DNA from: Aliibacillus thermotolerans | Lineage (GTDB): Bacteria; Bacillota; Bacilli; Bacillales; Marinococcaceae | Direction of reading: 5' to 3' | NCBI RefSeq assembly: GCF_027853235.1 | Contig: NZ_WKJG01000007.1 | Coordinates: forward strand, 1-64,000 | Length of the DNA stretch: 64,000 nt | In this document: piece by piece, positions 15,522 through 26,229 of the stretch | How the letters are laid out: each line of letters starts with the position of its first letter | Position numbering within the stretch: the first letter of the stretch is position 1 | Translations under genes and position numbers: made by a program | The notes under the pieces: generated by a model | What the model was told of the DNA's origin: nothing | Database searches by the model: none | The model's input: only the letters and a program-made list of their open reading frames with translations

Positions 15522-17417
15522 GTGGATATTTTAGATAAAATAAAACAATCGCGCGAAGAGGAAGAAAGGTTAAAGTGGCGGGGAACTTTCCGTGAATACT
15601 TGGAATTAGTGAAAGAAAATCCACACATTGCCCAAACTGCCCATTCACGCATATATAATATGATTAAAGATGCAGGGGTCATTGAGCGAGATAGAAAAAA
15701 AATGTACAAGTTTTTTTCTGATGAGATCTTTGGATTGGAAGATGCATTGGAAAAACTGGTAGAGGAATATTTTCATTCCGCCGCAAAACGATTGGATGTA
15801 AAAAAACGAATTTTATTATTAATGGGTCCGGTAAGTGGAGGAAAATCAACCATTGTCACCTTATTAAAAAGAGGATTAGAAAAGTATTCGTATACTGACG
15901 CGGGAGCTGTGTATGCCATTGAAGGATGTCCTATGCATGAAGATCCGCTACATTTAATTCCACCTCACTTACGAGATGATTTTTACGAAGAATATGGTAT
16001 TCGAATTGAAGGCCACCTTTCTCCGTTGAATATGATGCGGTTAGAGAAAGAATACGGAGGACGGATTGAAGATGTCATGGTGGAAAGAATCTTTTTCTCG
16101 GAAGATAAACGGGTTGGGATTGGAACCTTTAGTCCATCGGATCCGAAATCCCAAGATATTGCTGATTTAACCGGCAGCATTGATTTCTCTACGATCGCAG
16201 AATACGGTTCAGAATCAGATCCCCGCGCCTATCGATTTGACGGAGAATTAAATAAAGCGAATCGAGGTATGATGGAATTTCAAGAAATGCTGAAGTGTGA
16301 TGAAAAGTTTCTTTGGCATTTACTTTCCTTAACGCAAGAAGGTAATTTCAAAGCGGGTCGATTTGCTTTAATTAGTGCCGATGAATTAATTGTCGCCCAT
16401 ACAAACGAAGCGGAATATAAATCATTTATTGCCAATAAGAAAAACGAAGCGCTTCAATCCCGTATGATTGTTATGAATATTCCTTACAATTTAAAAGTGT
16501 CTGATGAGGAACGCATTTACGAAAAAATGATACGTGAAAGCGATATGGCTCACGTCCATATTGCCCCCCACGCATTAAGAACTGCCGCCATTTTTTCTGT
16601 ATTAACTCGCTTAAAAGAACCGAAAAAACAAAATATCGATCTTGTGAAAAAAATGCGTTTGTATGACGGAGAAGAAGTGGAAGGGTTTAAAGATCAAGAT
16701 GTGGAGGAATTAAAAAAGGAATATCCGGACGAAGGAATGGACGGAATTGACCCGAGATATGTCATTAATCGAATTTCCTCTGCCATTATTAGAAAAGATG
16801 TTTCCTCTATCAACGCCTTGGATGTGCTCCGCTCACTCAAAGATGGTTTAGACCAGCATCCATCTATTTCGGATGAAGATAAAGAAAGATATTTAGACTT
16901 TATTTCTATTGCAAGAAAAGAATACGATGATATTGCGAAAAAAGAAGTGCAAAAAGCATTTGTTTATTCTTATGAGGAATCAGCAAAGACGCTCTTAAAC
17001 AACTATTTGGATAACGTCGAAGCATACTGCAATAAAACAACAATGACTGACCCGCTCACGGGAGAAGAGATGAAGCCCGATGAAAAGTTAATGCGCTCCA
17101 TTGAAGAGCAAATCGGAATATCTGAAAACGCAAAACGTGCTTTCAGGGAAGAAATCTTAATCCGGATTTCTGCCTATGCCCGCAAAGGGAAAAAATTCGA
17201 TTATAATTCGCACGAACGCTTGCGAGAAGCAATCCAACAAAAGCTTTTCGCTGACTTAAAAGATGTCGTCAAAATTACCACGTCCACGAAAACGCCGGAT
17301 GAATCGCAATTGAAAAAGATTAATGAAGTCATCGCCCGACTTATCGATGAACATGGTTACAATTCTGTTTCTGCAAACGAACTTTTGCGTTATGTAGGAA
17401 GTTTATTGAATCGTTAA
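15522..17417 (+). CDS. prkA: serine protein kinase PrkA
   Basis: Protein of 631 residues. The N-terminal AAA-type PrkA domain has the P-loop GPVSGGKST (102-110) and EGCPMHEDPLHLIP soon after; a C-terminal kinase-like region follows. PrkA proteins are described as serine kinases and, in Bacillus, as sporulation factors with an AAA+/Lon-like ATPase core; the exact activity is debated. GTG start with AAAGGGAGG nine bases upstream. yhbH, 0.8 kb downstream, and spoVR, 16 kb downstream, complete the conserved PrkA-YeaH/YhbH-SpoVR set. Confidence 0.95.
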   Translation: MDILDKIKQSREEEERLKWRGTFREYLELVKENPHIAQTAHSRIYNMIKDAGVIERDRKKMYKFFSDEIFGLEDALEKLVEEYFHSAAKRLDVKKRILLLMGPVSGGKSTIVTLLKRGLEKYSYTDAGAVYAIEGCPMHEDPLHLIPPHLRDDFYEEYGIRIEGHLSPLNMMRLEKEYGGRIEDVMVERIFFSEDKRVGIGTFSPSDPKSQDIADLTGSIDFSTIAEYGSESDPRAYRFDGELNKANRGMMEFQEMLKCDEKFLWHLLSLTQEGNFKAGRFALISADELIVAHTNEAEYKSFIANKKNEALQSRMIVMNIPYNLKVSDEERIYEKMIRESDMAHVHIAPHALRTAAIFSVLTRLKEPKKQNIDLVKKMRLYDGEEVEGFKDQDVEELKKEYPDEGMDGIDPRYVINRISSAIIRKDVSSINALDVLRSLKDGLDQHPSISDEDKERYLDFISIARKEYDDIAKKEVQKAFVYSYEESAKTLLNNYLDNVEAYCNKTTMTDPLTGEEMKPDEKLMRSIEEQIGISENAKRAFREEILIRISAYARKGKKFDYNSHERLREAIQQKLFADLKDVVKITTSTKTPDESQLKKINEVIARLIDEHGYNSVSANELLRYVGSLLNR

Positions 17418-17425
17418 TACGAATC

Positions 17426-17459
17426 AAAAAGCTGTTTCCAACCGGAAACAGCTTTTTAT
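17426..17459 (+). terminator. intrinsic terminator of prkA
   Basis: Perfect 14-bp stem (17426-17439 with 17444-17457) around the four-base loop AACC. It ends in five T and follows the prkA stop directly. Confidence 0.92.
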
Positions 17460-17534
17460 GTTTCTATGTAATTGCCGATGAAAAAAAACAGTGGTACATT
17501 TATAATGGGTGCGGTGCAGACAGGAGGAAAAATG

Positions 17535-18086
17535 ATGGGAAAAGTAGTCCGTGAGATTTGGGATTGGATAAAAACATTTATTATTGTTTTTCTAATTATT
17601 ATTGTCATTCGAGCATTTTTCTTTGCAAATTATATGGTTCATGGAGAATCCATGATGCCAACAATACAACATGGCGAACGTCTTATCATCAATAAAATTG
17701 GTTATTATTTTGGGGAGCCGGAACGGTTTGATTTAATTGTTTTTCATGCCAATGAAGACAGTGATTATATTAAGCGTGTGATTGGTCTTCCTGGGGACCA
17801 TATAGAATATCGAGATGACACCCTCTACATTAATGGAGAAGCGTACGAAGAAGAATATTTAGAGGAGAGTATTCAACAGACAATAAACGGTAATTTTACA
17901 GAGGACTTTACTTTAGAAGAAGTGACAAACCAATCGGAAGTTCCTCCAGGTACAGTATTTGTGTTAGGAGACAATCGTCAAAACAGTATGGACAGCAGAC
18001 AACTTGGTTTTATCGATATGGACCAAATTGTCGGGAAAGCCAGCTTTCGTTATTGGCCGATCTCGGAAATGGAAATGATTCAATAA
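17535..18086 (+). CDS. lepB: type I signal peptidase
   Basis: Membrane-anchored serine protease of 183 residues that removes signal peptides from exported pre-proteins. A single helix (about 13-30) is followed by box B with catalytic Ser39 (HGESMMPT), box D with Lys80 (DYIKRVIGLPGD) and box E GDNRQNSMDSR. This is the compact Sip-type layout. The frame is open from 17472, but AGGAGG fits the ATG at 17535 with seven-base spacing. It sits between prkA and yhbH but has terminators on both sides, so it is probably an independent unit. Confidence 0.93.
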   Translation: MGKVVREIWDWIKTFIIVFLIIIVIRAFFFANYMVHGESMMPTIQHGERLIINKIGYYFGEPERFDLIVFHANEDSDYIKRVIGLPGDHIEYRDDTLYINGEAYEEEYLEESIQQTINGNFTEDFTLEEVTNQSEVPPGTVFVLGDNRQNSMDSRQLGFIDMDQIVGKASFRYWPISEMEMIQ

Positions 18087-18093
18087 CGGATTG

Positions 18094-18123
18094 CCTTTGC
18101 GGTGAACTCGCAAAGGTTTTTTA
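18094..18123 (+). terminator. intrinsic terminator of the signal peptidase gene
   Basis: CCTTTGCG/CGCAAAGG stem with a seven-base loop, followed by six T. Confidence 0.9.
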
Positions 18124-18152
18124 TATTTCTGGCAATTATCTTGTCTCATGCG

Positions 18153-18160
18153 CATATACT
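18153..18160 (+). promoter_or_regulatory. possible sporulation-sigma (SigE-like) -10 element upstream of yhbH
   Basis: CATATACT resembles the mother-cell SigE -10 consensus and lies about 58 bp before the yhbH start. A clear -35 element is not visible. The orthologous gene in B. subtilis is reported to be sporulation-controlled. Weak on its own. Confidence 0.3.
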
Positions 18161-18217
18161 AAAAAAAATAGTCACTCCATTGATTTCGAACTTTGAAAAA
18201 GGAAAGGGGGCCCTTCG

Positions 18218-19381
18218 ATGTTAGAGAAAAATAGAGATCATTTTATCGTCTCCAAAGAGAATTGGTCCCTGCATCGAAAAGGTTATCAAGATCAACGAAG
18301 GCACCAGGAAAAAGTAGAAGAAGCGATTAAAGAAAATCTCCCTGATCTCATTACTGAAGAAAATATCATTATGTCGAATGGTAGAGAAGTCGTTCGTATA
18401 CCGATTCGTTCTCTCGATGAGTACAAAATTCGATACAATATGGAAAATAATAAATACGCTGGTCAAGGGGATGGGGACACGAAAGAAGGAGACGTGATTG
18501 CAAGAGATCCGAGCGGGCAAAAGAAGCAAGGGCAAGGAAAAAAAGCAGGCGATCAAGCGGGAGAAGATTATTACGAAGCGGAAGTATCCATTGTAGAGCT
18601 GGAAAAATTATTATTTAATGAAATGGAACTTCCAAACTTGAAGCAAAAAGAACGGGATGAATTGGTAGTAGAAGATATTGAGTTTAATGATATTCGCAAG
18701 CAAGGACTCATGGGAAATATTGATAAAAGACGTACAATTTTATCGGCCATTAAAAGAAATGCATTACGAGGGAAACCAAGTATTAACCCCATTTATAATG
18801 ACGATTTACGTTTTAAAACATGGAATGAAAAAATGAAGCCGGAATCGAAAGCGGTTATTATTGCCATGATGGATACGTCTGGTTCCATGGGGCGTTGGGA
18901 AAAGTTTTTAGCTCGTAGTTTTTTCTTCTGGATGGTGCGTTTTTTAAGAACAAAGTATGAAACGGTAAACATTGAATTTATCGCACATCATACTGAAGCG
19001 AAACGAGTAAGTGAGGAAGATTTCTTTTCCAAAGGAGAAAGTGGGGGAACGATTTGTTCTTCTGCCTATGAAAAAGCTTTAGAGACGATCGAACAGCACT
19101 ATTCCCCGGAACAATATAATATTTATCCATTTCATTTTTCTGACGGAGACAATTTAACCTCAGATAATCACCGTGCTTTACGGTTCATGAAAGATTTGAT
19201 GGAACTGTCCAGTATGGTCGGGTATGCCGAAGTAAATCAATATCAAAGGCATTCTACTTTGATGAAAACATTCCAAGCAATAGAAGATGAACGTTTTCGC
19301 TATTATATTTTGAAAAAGAAAGAAGACGTGTTTCATGCGTTAACGTATTTCTTTTCCGTGCAAGAATCTGAAGCCATATAA
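18218..19381 (+). CDS. yhbH: YhbH, DUF444 vWA-domain protein
   Basis: Protein of 387 residues of the YeaH/YhbH family. A charged N-terminal half with a low-complexity Gly/Lys linker (about residues 80-115) precedes a von Willebrand A-like domain with the MIDAS motif DTSGSMG near residue 220, then SKGESGGT and FHFSDGDN. In enterobacteria YeaH pairs with the PrkA homologue YeaG; here it is the next-but-one gene after prkA. It is required for normal sporulation in Bacillus. A GGAAAGGGGG ribosome site lies upstream of the ATG. Confidence 0.92.
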   Translation: MLEKNRDHFIVSKENWSLHRKGYQDQRRHQEKVEEAIKENLPDLITEENIIMSNGREVVRIPIRSLDEYKIRYNMENNKYAGQGDGDTKEGDVIARDPSGQKKQGQGKKAGDQAGEDYYEAEVSIVELEKLLFNEMELPNLKQKERDELVVEDIEFNDIRKQGLMGNIDKRRTILSAIKRNALRGKPSINPIYNDDLRFKTWNEKMKPESKAVIIAMMDTSGSMGRWEKFLARSFFFWMVRFLRTKYETVNIEFIAHHTEAKRVSEEDFFSKGESGGTICSSAYEKALETIEQHYSPEQYNIYPFHFSDGDNLTSDNHRALRFMKDLMELSSMVGYAEVNQYQRHSTLMKTFQAIEDERFRYYILKKKEDVFHALTYFFSVQESEAI

Positions 19382-19385
19382 TAAA

Positions 19386-19430
19386 AAAGCCTTCAAGTTT
19401 TATTTTTCCAACTTGAAGGCTTTCTTTTTT
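19386..19430 (+). terminator. intrinsic terminator of yhbH
   Basis: A 14-bp perfect stem (19386-19399 with 19410-19423) followed by CTTTTTT. Confidence 0.9.
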
Positions 19431-19493
19431 GCAGGACCGCGACCAGGACTTCACAAAAGACATATTTTCAGGTAATAATGGAAGGGGAGAGAA

Positions 19494-20534
19494 GTGATTA
19501 CGCGAGGGGGAGATGTGGTGAGTAAAAGGATTTCGTTTCAAAAAAAAGAAGAGTGGTTTCAATTCTATAGTGCCAATGGAGAAAAAGTGAATCGGAAAAC
19601 AGAAATAAGAATTGATCCGTTGACGAAAGAGTCATCACGAATTGTGTTTGATCCAGGTACTAAATTTACTGTCCCGGATTACACAGAAGAAGCAAAAGAG
19701 ACAAGCGGAAAAAATTGCCCGTTTTGTCCTGACAACATCATGACGATGACGCCGGAATTTTCGAAAGAGGTAGTGTCAGAAGGAAGAGTTCAAGTTGGAG
19801 AGGCCATCCTTTTTCCAAACTTGTTCCCGTACAGTAAATATAATGGTGTCGTCGTTTTCTCTAAAGAGCATTACGTCCGACTTGAAGCGTTTACAAAAGA
19901 AATGATCACCAATGCTTTTCAGGCATGCCAAACATTTCTTCAACAAGTTAAGAAAGTGGAGAAGGAAGGGGTATATACATCCATCAACTGGAACTACCTT
20001 CCGTATTCCGGTGGCAGCATTCTTCATCCGCACATGCATGTCCTCGTTTCTGAAACACCAACCAATTTTCAACGGACAATTATCACACATACGAAACGTT
20101 ATCAAGAGGAAACAGGGGCAGATTATTTTAACGAATTATATCACGCCGAAAAAGATGGCGAACGATGGATTGGAGAACACGGAAATGTCGGATGGTTCCA
20201 CGCTTTTTCTCCAAAGAGTCACAATGATTTCCAATTTATTTTTAAAGATAAAACCTCTCTCGATGGCATAACAGAAGGGGATTGGGAAGATTTTGCAAAA
20301 GGATTACAAGCTATTTTTGCTACTTTAACAGAGCAAGGAATGGCAAGTTTTAATATGGTGATGCATATTTCTGGGGACGAAGCTCTTCCTATCACAGGAC
20401 GTTTCATTCCTCGCTTAACGATTGGGGGCCTTGGAACGAGCGACATCAACTTTTTCCAATCGTTACATCAAGAATCACTTTCTTATAAAATCCCCGAAGA
20501 AGTTGCAGCCCTTGCACGAAAACATTTTCAATAA
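19494..20534 (+). CDS. GalT/HIT-superfamily nucleotidyltransferase-like protein
   Basis: Protein of 346 residues with the two-lobed layout of galactose-1-phosphate uridylyltransferases. A zinc-type pair Cys75/Cys78 (KNCPFCPD) is followed by the active-site region LHPHMHVLV (178-182) in place of GalT HPHGQ, and a second-lobe HAFSPKSHNDFQ. The substrate is unknown. It is not beside galK/galE but precedes glycerol kinase and phosphoglucomutase. The GTG at 19494 has AAGGGGAGA at good spacing; a GTG at 19518 with GGGGGA upstream is an equally plausible start. Confidence 0.7.
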   Translation: MITRGGDVVSKRISFQKKEEWFQFYSANGEKVNRKTEIRIDPLTKESSRIVFDPGTKFTVPDYTEEAKETSGKNCPFCPDNIMTMTPEFSKEVVSEGRVQVGEAILFPNLFPYSKYNGVVVFSKEHYVRLEAFTKEMITNAFQACQTFLQQVKKVEKEGVYTSINWNYLPYSGGSILHPHMHVLVSETPTNFQRTIITHTKRYQEETGADYFNELYHAEKDGERWIGEHGNVGWFHAFSPKSHNDFQFIFKDKTSLDGITEGDWEDFAKGLQAIFATLTEQGMASFNMVMHISGDEALPITGRFIPRLTIGGLGTSDINFFQSLHQESLSYKIPEEVAALARKHFQ

Positions 20535-20570
20535 AAGCTGGTGCTACATGAAAGCACTAGCTTCTTTTCT
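20535..20570 (+). terminator. intrinsic terminator
   Basis: AAGCT(G)GTGCT pairs with AGCAC(T)AGCTT and is followed by CTTTTCT. It separates the GalT-like gene from glpK. Confidence 0.8.
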
Positions 20571-20586
20571 CGTTACGTTGTAATAA

Positions 20587-22101
<1,515 letters not shown>

Positions 22102-22146
22102 TTCTGTTTGTAAAAGAGATGAATTTTAAAGGAGTGGAGTGGTAAC

Positions 22147-23889
22147 ATGGTGACTTGGCGGGATCATTGGAAACGATGGAGCAATTGTTTTTGGTTAGAT
22201 GATGACTTAAAAAAGCAATTAAAACAGATAGAAAAAGACGAAAAAGAACTGGAAGACTGTTTTTACAAATGGATGGAATTTGGTACGGGAGGGATGCGAG
22301 GTAAATTGGGACCTGGCACGAATCGGATGAACACCTTTACGATTCGAAGAGCTGCGGAAGGGCTGGCGCGCTATGTAGAGGATTACGGTGAAGAAGCAAA
22401 ACAACGAGGAGTGGTGATCGCGTATGATTCGAGGCACCAATCTTATCACTTTGCGATGGAAACGGCGCTCACATTAGGGGCGCACGACATTCAAGTATAC
22501 GTCTTTCAAGAACTCCGTCCGACTCCCGAGCTTTCTTTTGCCGTGCGACATTTACAGGCATTTGCGGGGGTGATGATTACCGCTAGTCACAACCCTCCGG
22601 AATATAATGGTTTTAAAGTGTATGGTGAAGATGGAGGACAATTTCCACCAGAGCCGGCGCAAGAATTAATGAATAAAGTGGTAGAAGTGGAAGACGAATT
22701 ATCCATACAAGTAGCAGATGAGAATACAATGAAAGCGAAAAGACAGCTCATGATGATCGGTGAAGAAGTGGATAAGGCGTATAACGAAAAATTACAAACT
22801 GTTTCTCTACATCCTAAATTGCTTCAGTCGAAAGGAGAACAAATCACAATTGTATTCACCCCTCTTCATGGGACAGCCAACTTTCCTGTCACGAGAGCAT
22901 TGGAGACGAGCGGTTTTAAAAATGTGCACGTCGTTCAAGAACAAGCATTGCCAGATCCGAATTTTTCCACAGTGAAAAGTCCAAATCCAGAAAACAAAGA
23001 AGCCTTCACATATGCCATCGCAGAAGGGAAACGGGTGGATGCGGATATATTAATGGCAACAGATCCGGATGCAGATCGTTTAGGACTTGCGGTGAAAAAC
23101 GAACACGGTGAATATGAATTATTAACAGGAAACCAAACAGCGGCTCTTATGCTCGACTACTTATTAAAAGAAAGAAAAGCCCAACAGCTCTTACCGAAAA
23201 ACGGTGTGATGTTAACAACGATTGTGTCCTCTGAATTAGGACGAAAAATCGCCAATCACTACGGAGTAACAACAGTGGACACATTAACCGGATTTAAATT
23301 TATTGGAGAAAAGATGAAAGAGTATGAGAAGACAAGGCAATATGAATTTCAGTTTGGCTTTGAAGAATCTTACGGTTATTTAGTGAAAGACTTCGTTCGT
23401 GATAAAGATGGAGTACAAGCGGCGCTACTTTGTGCAGAGATGGCGTTATGGTATAAAGAAAAGGAAAATAAAACGTTGTATGAAGCATTACATACTCTCT
23501 ATGAGAGATTTGGTTATTATAGAGAAGGATTAGAATCCCTCACGCTTCCTGGAAAAGATGGTTTAGAACAGATGGAAAACATCATTACTGCTTTTCGAAA
23601 GAACCCCCCAAGCATGATAGGAGATGAAGAAATTACGATTCGGGAAGATTACTTTATGTCAGAGCGATTCATCGTTTCAAATGAACAAAAAGAGACGATA
23701 AAATTACCGGTATCCAATGTGTTAAAGTACAAGACGGAGGAAGAAACATGGTTTTGTATTCGTCCTTCCGGGACAGAACCAAAAATTAAATTTTATTTTG
23801 GTGTGAAAGGAAATTCTCTCAAAGAAGCGAATGATAAATTATTTCGCGTAAAAGCATCGGTCATGGAGCAAGTAAAAAAACGGATGTAA
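22147..23889 (+). CDS. pgcA: alpha-phosphoglucomutase
   Basis: Phosphohexomutase of 580 residues interconverting glucose-6-phosphate and glucose-1-phosphate, the precursor of UDP-glucose for teichoic acids and glycolipids. The phosphoserine loop TASHNPPEYNG lies at about 144-154, the metal loop DPDADRLG at about 310, and the sugar-binding FGFEESYG at about 400. The phosphate-binding RPSGTEPKIKFY is near the C-terminus. Likely cotranscribed with glpK. AAAGGAG lies upstream. Confidence 0.94.
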   Translation: MVTWRDHWKRWSNCFWLDDDLKKQLKQIEKDEKELEDCFYKWMEFGTGGMRGKLGPGTNRMNTFTIRRAAEGLARYVEDYGEEAKQRGVVIAYDSRHQSYHFAMETALTLGAHDIQVYVFQELRPTPELSFAVRHLQAFAGVMITASHNPPEYNGFKVYGEDGGQFPPEPAQELMNKVVEVEDELSIQVADENTMKAKRQLMMIGEEVDKAYNEKLQTVSLHPKLLQSKGEQITIVFTPLHGTANFPVTRALETSGFKNVHVVQEQALPDPNFSTVKSPNPENKEAFTYAIAEGKRVDADILMATDPDADRLGLAVKNEHGEYELLTGNQTAALMLDYLLKERKAQQLLPKNGVMLTTIVSSELGRKIANHYGVTTVDTLTGFKFIGEKMKEYEKTRQYEFQFGFEESYGYLVKDFVRDKDGVQAALLCAEMALWYKEKENKTLYEALHTLYERFGYYREGLESLTLPGKDGLEQMENIITAFRKNPPSMIGDEEITIREDYFMSERFIVSNEQKETIKLPVSNVLKYKTEEETWFCIRPSGTEPKIKFYFGVKGNSLKEANDKLFRVKASVMEQVKKRM

Positions 23890-23896
23890 AGGAATG

Positions 23897-23931
23897 ACTG
23901 CTACAATGGAATGTCATTGTGGCAGTTTTTT
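23897..23931 (+). terminator. intrinsic terminator of glpK-pgcA
   Basis: A 12-bp stem (ACTGCTACAATG/CATTGTGGCAGT, one wobble pair) around a six-base loop, followed by six T. Confidence 0.9.
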
Positions 23932-24009
23932 ATCATTTATTTTCATTACCATCGTAAAATAAAATAGCAAACACCATTTTGTATTTTCTTAAAATTTTTT
24001 ATTTTTACA

Positions 24010-24038
24010 TTGACAGAGCGGTGGTATTATTTTAAAAT
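24010..24038 (+). promoter_or_regulatory. sigma-A promoter of the acetyl-CoA-synthetase-like gene
   Basis: TTGACA (24010-24015), a 17-base spacer and TAAAAT (24033-24038) give a near-consensus vegetative promoter about 95 bp before the TTG start. Confidence 0.75.
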
Positions 24039-24044
24039 AACCAA

Positions 24045-24058
24045 TGATAGCGCTTACA
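24045..24058 (+). promoter_or_regulatory. cre-like CcpA operator
   Basis: TGATAGCGCTTACA matches the cre consensus TGWAANCGNTNWCA at 13 of 14 positions and sits at about +1 to +14 of the promoter at 24010. That position predicts repression by CcpA. The identical 14-mer recurs at 26177. Confidence 0.75.
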
Positions 24059-24133
24059 TTATATTAGTACCAATAAAGTTAATATTTTTTATAATTACAA
24101 AAAAATACTAATTTCTTTGGGGAGGGGATTTGT

Positions 24134-26110
24134 TTGAGCGCAGATTTAGGCGGAATTCAAGAACTAGTAAAAAATAGTAAGATTGTTTATCCTGAGAAAG
24201 AAAAGCAAGAGACTACTGAATTAGGGAGTACGGAAGCATTTCAACAATTATTAAAAAAGTCGCAAGAAGATCCTGAAAGCTTTTGGAACGATGTCGCAAA
24301 AGAACTCCATTGGTTTCAGCCGTGGGAAAAGACAATCAGTGGCAGTTTGCCGTCATTTGAATTTTTTAAAGGCGGATGGAGTAATCCATGCTACAACTTA
24401 TTAGATCGTCATATTGAAAATGGGGCAGCAAACAAAACGGCTCTCATCTGGGAAGGAGAAGATGGAGCTACAAGTTTTTATACTTATCAGATGTTGCTTG
24501 CTGAGGTAAATCGCTTTTCCAATGTTCTTCAGTCATTTGGCGTTAAAAAAGGGGATCCTGTTGCGATTTTTCTCCCTAACCTTGCAGAGGCTTTTATTGC
24601 TATTCTTGCTTGCTTCCGTATCGGGGCTGTTTATAGCACCATCTTCTCCGGTTTTTCTGAGCAATCATTAAAAGATCGTTTAACGAGTTATGAACCGAAA
24701 GTCATTGTGACCGCCGATGCTAGTTTGCGCCGTGGAAAAGTAATACCTCTCAAAGAAAAAGTAGATAATGTGTTGTCAGATGTACCTAGTGTCAATGCGG
24801 TTGTCGTGGTTGACCGTTTAGGTACGAAACCAGCGATGAAGAAAGGAAAAGATTATTGGTGGCACGAAGAAATGAAAACAGCTTCAATTGTCTTTGAACC
24901 TGTTCCAGTGGAAGCAAATGAACCAAGTATTGTTTTCTATACTAGTGGAACAACAGGTAAACCAAAAGGTGTGGTCCATGCTGGGATGGCTTTTGTCGTT
25001 CAAAATTATATTTACGCGAAATACCATATGGATCATCATCCGGATGACGTCTTTTGGTGCACAGCCGATGTGGGTTGGTTAACGATGCATATATGGGGAA
25101 TTGCCGGCGCTTTTGCCAATGGAGTGACGACCATTGTTTACGAAGGAGCACCTAATTACCCGGAACAAGATCGTTTTTATCAAATCATCGATAAGTATCG
25201 AGTCAATAAGTTATTTACAGCTCCAACAGCGCTCAGGATGCTTCGTAGCTTAGGAGACCAAGCGGTAAAACGATATAATCTGTCATGTCTTGATGTCGTC
25301 TCTTTGGTAGGTGAACCGTTCGATCCGGAAACGTGGCATTGGACGAGAGATGTGCTAGGTGGAGGAAACATTTGTGTAAACAACACTTGGGGACAAACGG
25401 AAACAGCCGGTTGTCCGCTTGCAGGTGCTGCGTGGTTGACACCGATGAAGCCGGGATCAGCGGGCGTTCAATTTTTGGGCGCGGATGTAGGAGTTGTAGA
25501 TGATCAAGGAAACCCGGTTCCAAAAGGTACATTAGGTAATTTAGTCATCAAAAAGCCATTTCCAATGTTATGTCGTACGTTATGGCGCGAACCAGAGCGT
25601 TATTATGAACAATATTTTAGTCAAGTAGAAGGATGTTATTATGCCAGTGACATTGCGTTAGAGGATGAAGATGGATATTTCTGGGTTGTTGGGCGTTCAG
25701 ATGATGCCTTTAACGTGTCAGGACATCGATTAAGTACGATGGAGATTGAAAACTCTGTGTTAGAATGTGAAGCGGTCTCCGAAGTAGCTGTCATTGGTGC
25801 TCCTGATGAAATAAAAGGAGAAGTACCGGTTGTTTTTGCTACATTATCGGGAGGTTACATTGGCGACGATAAATTGAAAAAAGAAATCGAAGAAAGCATC
25901 GTTAAAGGTGTAGGACAAATCGCTCGTCCTCGTGATATTTACTTCGTTAAAGCGATGCCAAAAACGGTGAGCGGAAAAATTATGCGACGTCTCTTAAAGG
26001 AGATTCAAGTAAAAGGAGATGTCGTAAGTGACGTCACAGGACTAGAAGATCCTGAAGCGATTGAACATATTAAAGAAGTAGTTTCTAGTAATATGAATTC
26101 AAATATATAA
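24134..26110 (+). CDS. acetyl-CoA synthetase-like AMP-forming acyl-CoA ligase
   Basis: ANL-superfamily enzyme of 658 residues of the acetate/propionate/acetoacetate ligase type. The N-terminal ACS domain contains SFWNDVAKELHWFQPW. The P-loop is FYTSGTTGKPKG, followed by NTWGQTETAG, YYASDIALEDEDGYFWVVGR and the C-terminal GKIMRRLLKEI with the catalytic, acetylatable Lys. TTG start with GGAGGGG six bases upstream. Acetate is the default substrate but other short acids are possible. Downstream, after 120 bp and a second cre, comes the transporter/ligase operon. A paralogue of similar length lies at 42717. Confidence 0.85.
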   Translation: MSADLGGIQELVKNSKIVYPEKEKQETTELGSTEAFQQLLKKSQEDPESFWNDVAKELHWFQPWEKTISGSLPSFEFFKGGWSNPCYNLLDRHIENGAANKTALIWEGEDGATSFYTYQMLLAEVNRFSNVLQSFGVKKGDPVAIFLPNLAEAFIAILACFRIGAVYSTIFSGFSEQSLKDRLTSYEPKVIVTADASLRRGKVIPLKEKVDNVLSDVPSVNAVVVVDRLGTKPAMKKGKDYWWHEEMKTASIVFEPVPVEANEPSIVFYTSGTTGKPKGVVHAGMAFVVQNYIYAKYHMDHHPDDVFWCTADVGWLTMHIWGIAGAFANGVTTIVYEGAPNYPEQDRFYQIIDKYRVNKLFTAPTALRMLRSLGDQAVKRYNLSCLDVVSLVGEPFDPETWHWTRDVLGGGNICVNNTWGQTETAGCPLAGAAWLTPMKPGSAGVQFLGADVGVVDDQGNPVPKGTLGNLVIKKPFPMLCRTLWREPERYYEQYFSQVEGCYYASDIALEDEDGYFWVVGRSDDAFNVSGHRLSTMEIENSVLECEAVSEVAVIGAPDEIKGEVPVVFATLSGGYIGDDKLKKEIEESIVKGVGQIARPRDIYFVKAMPKTVSGKIMRRLLKEIQVKGDVVSDVTGLEDPEAIEHIKEVVSSNMNSNI

Positions 26111-26136
26111 AATTGTATCCATGAAAAATTAATTTT

Positions 26137-26159
26137 GCCGGGCCAAAAGGAGGTCCGGC
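26137..26159 (+). terminator. GC-rich hairpin after the acetyl-CoA-synthetase-like gene
   Basis: GCCGGGCC pairs with GGTCCGGC around AAAAGGA. No good T tract follows, so termination may be partial, allowing read-through into the transporter operon. Confidence 0.4.
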
Positions 26160-26176
26160 TTACCACTCACGATTTT

Positions 26177-26190
26177 TGATAGCGCTTACA
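26177..26190 (+). promoter_or_regulatory. cre-like CcpA operator before the transporter/ligase operon
   Basis: TGATAGCGCTTACA, identical to the box at 24045, 39 bp before the first operon ATG. No convincing promoter hexamers were found around it. Confidence 0.65.
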
Positions 26191-26229
26191 ATTCTTGATT
26201 TACAAAAAGAATAAGGAGAATTAATACGA

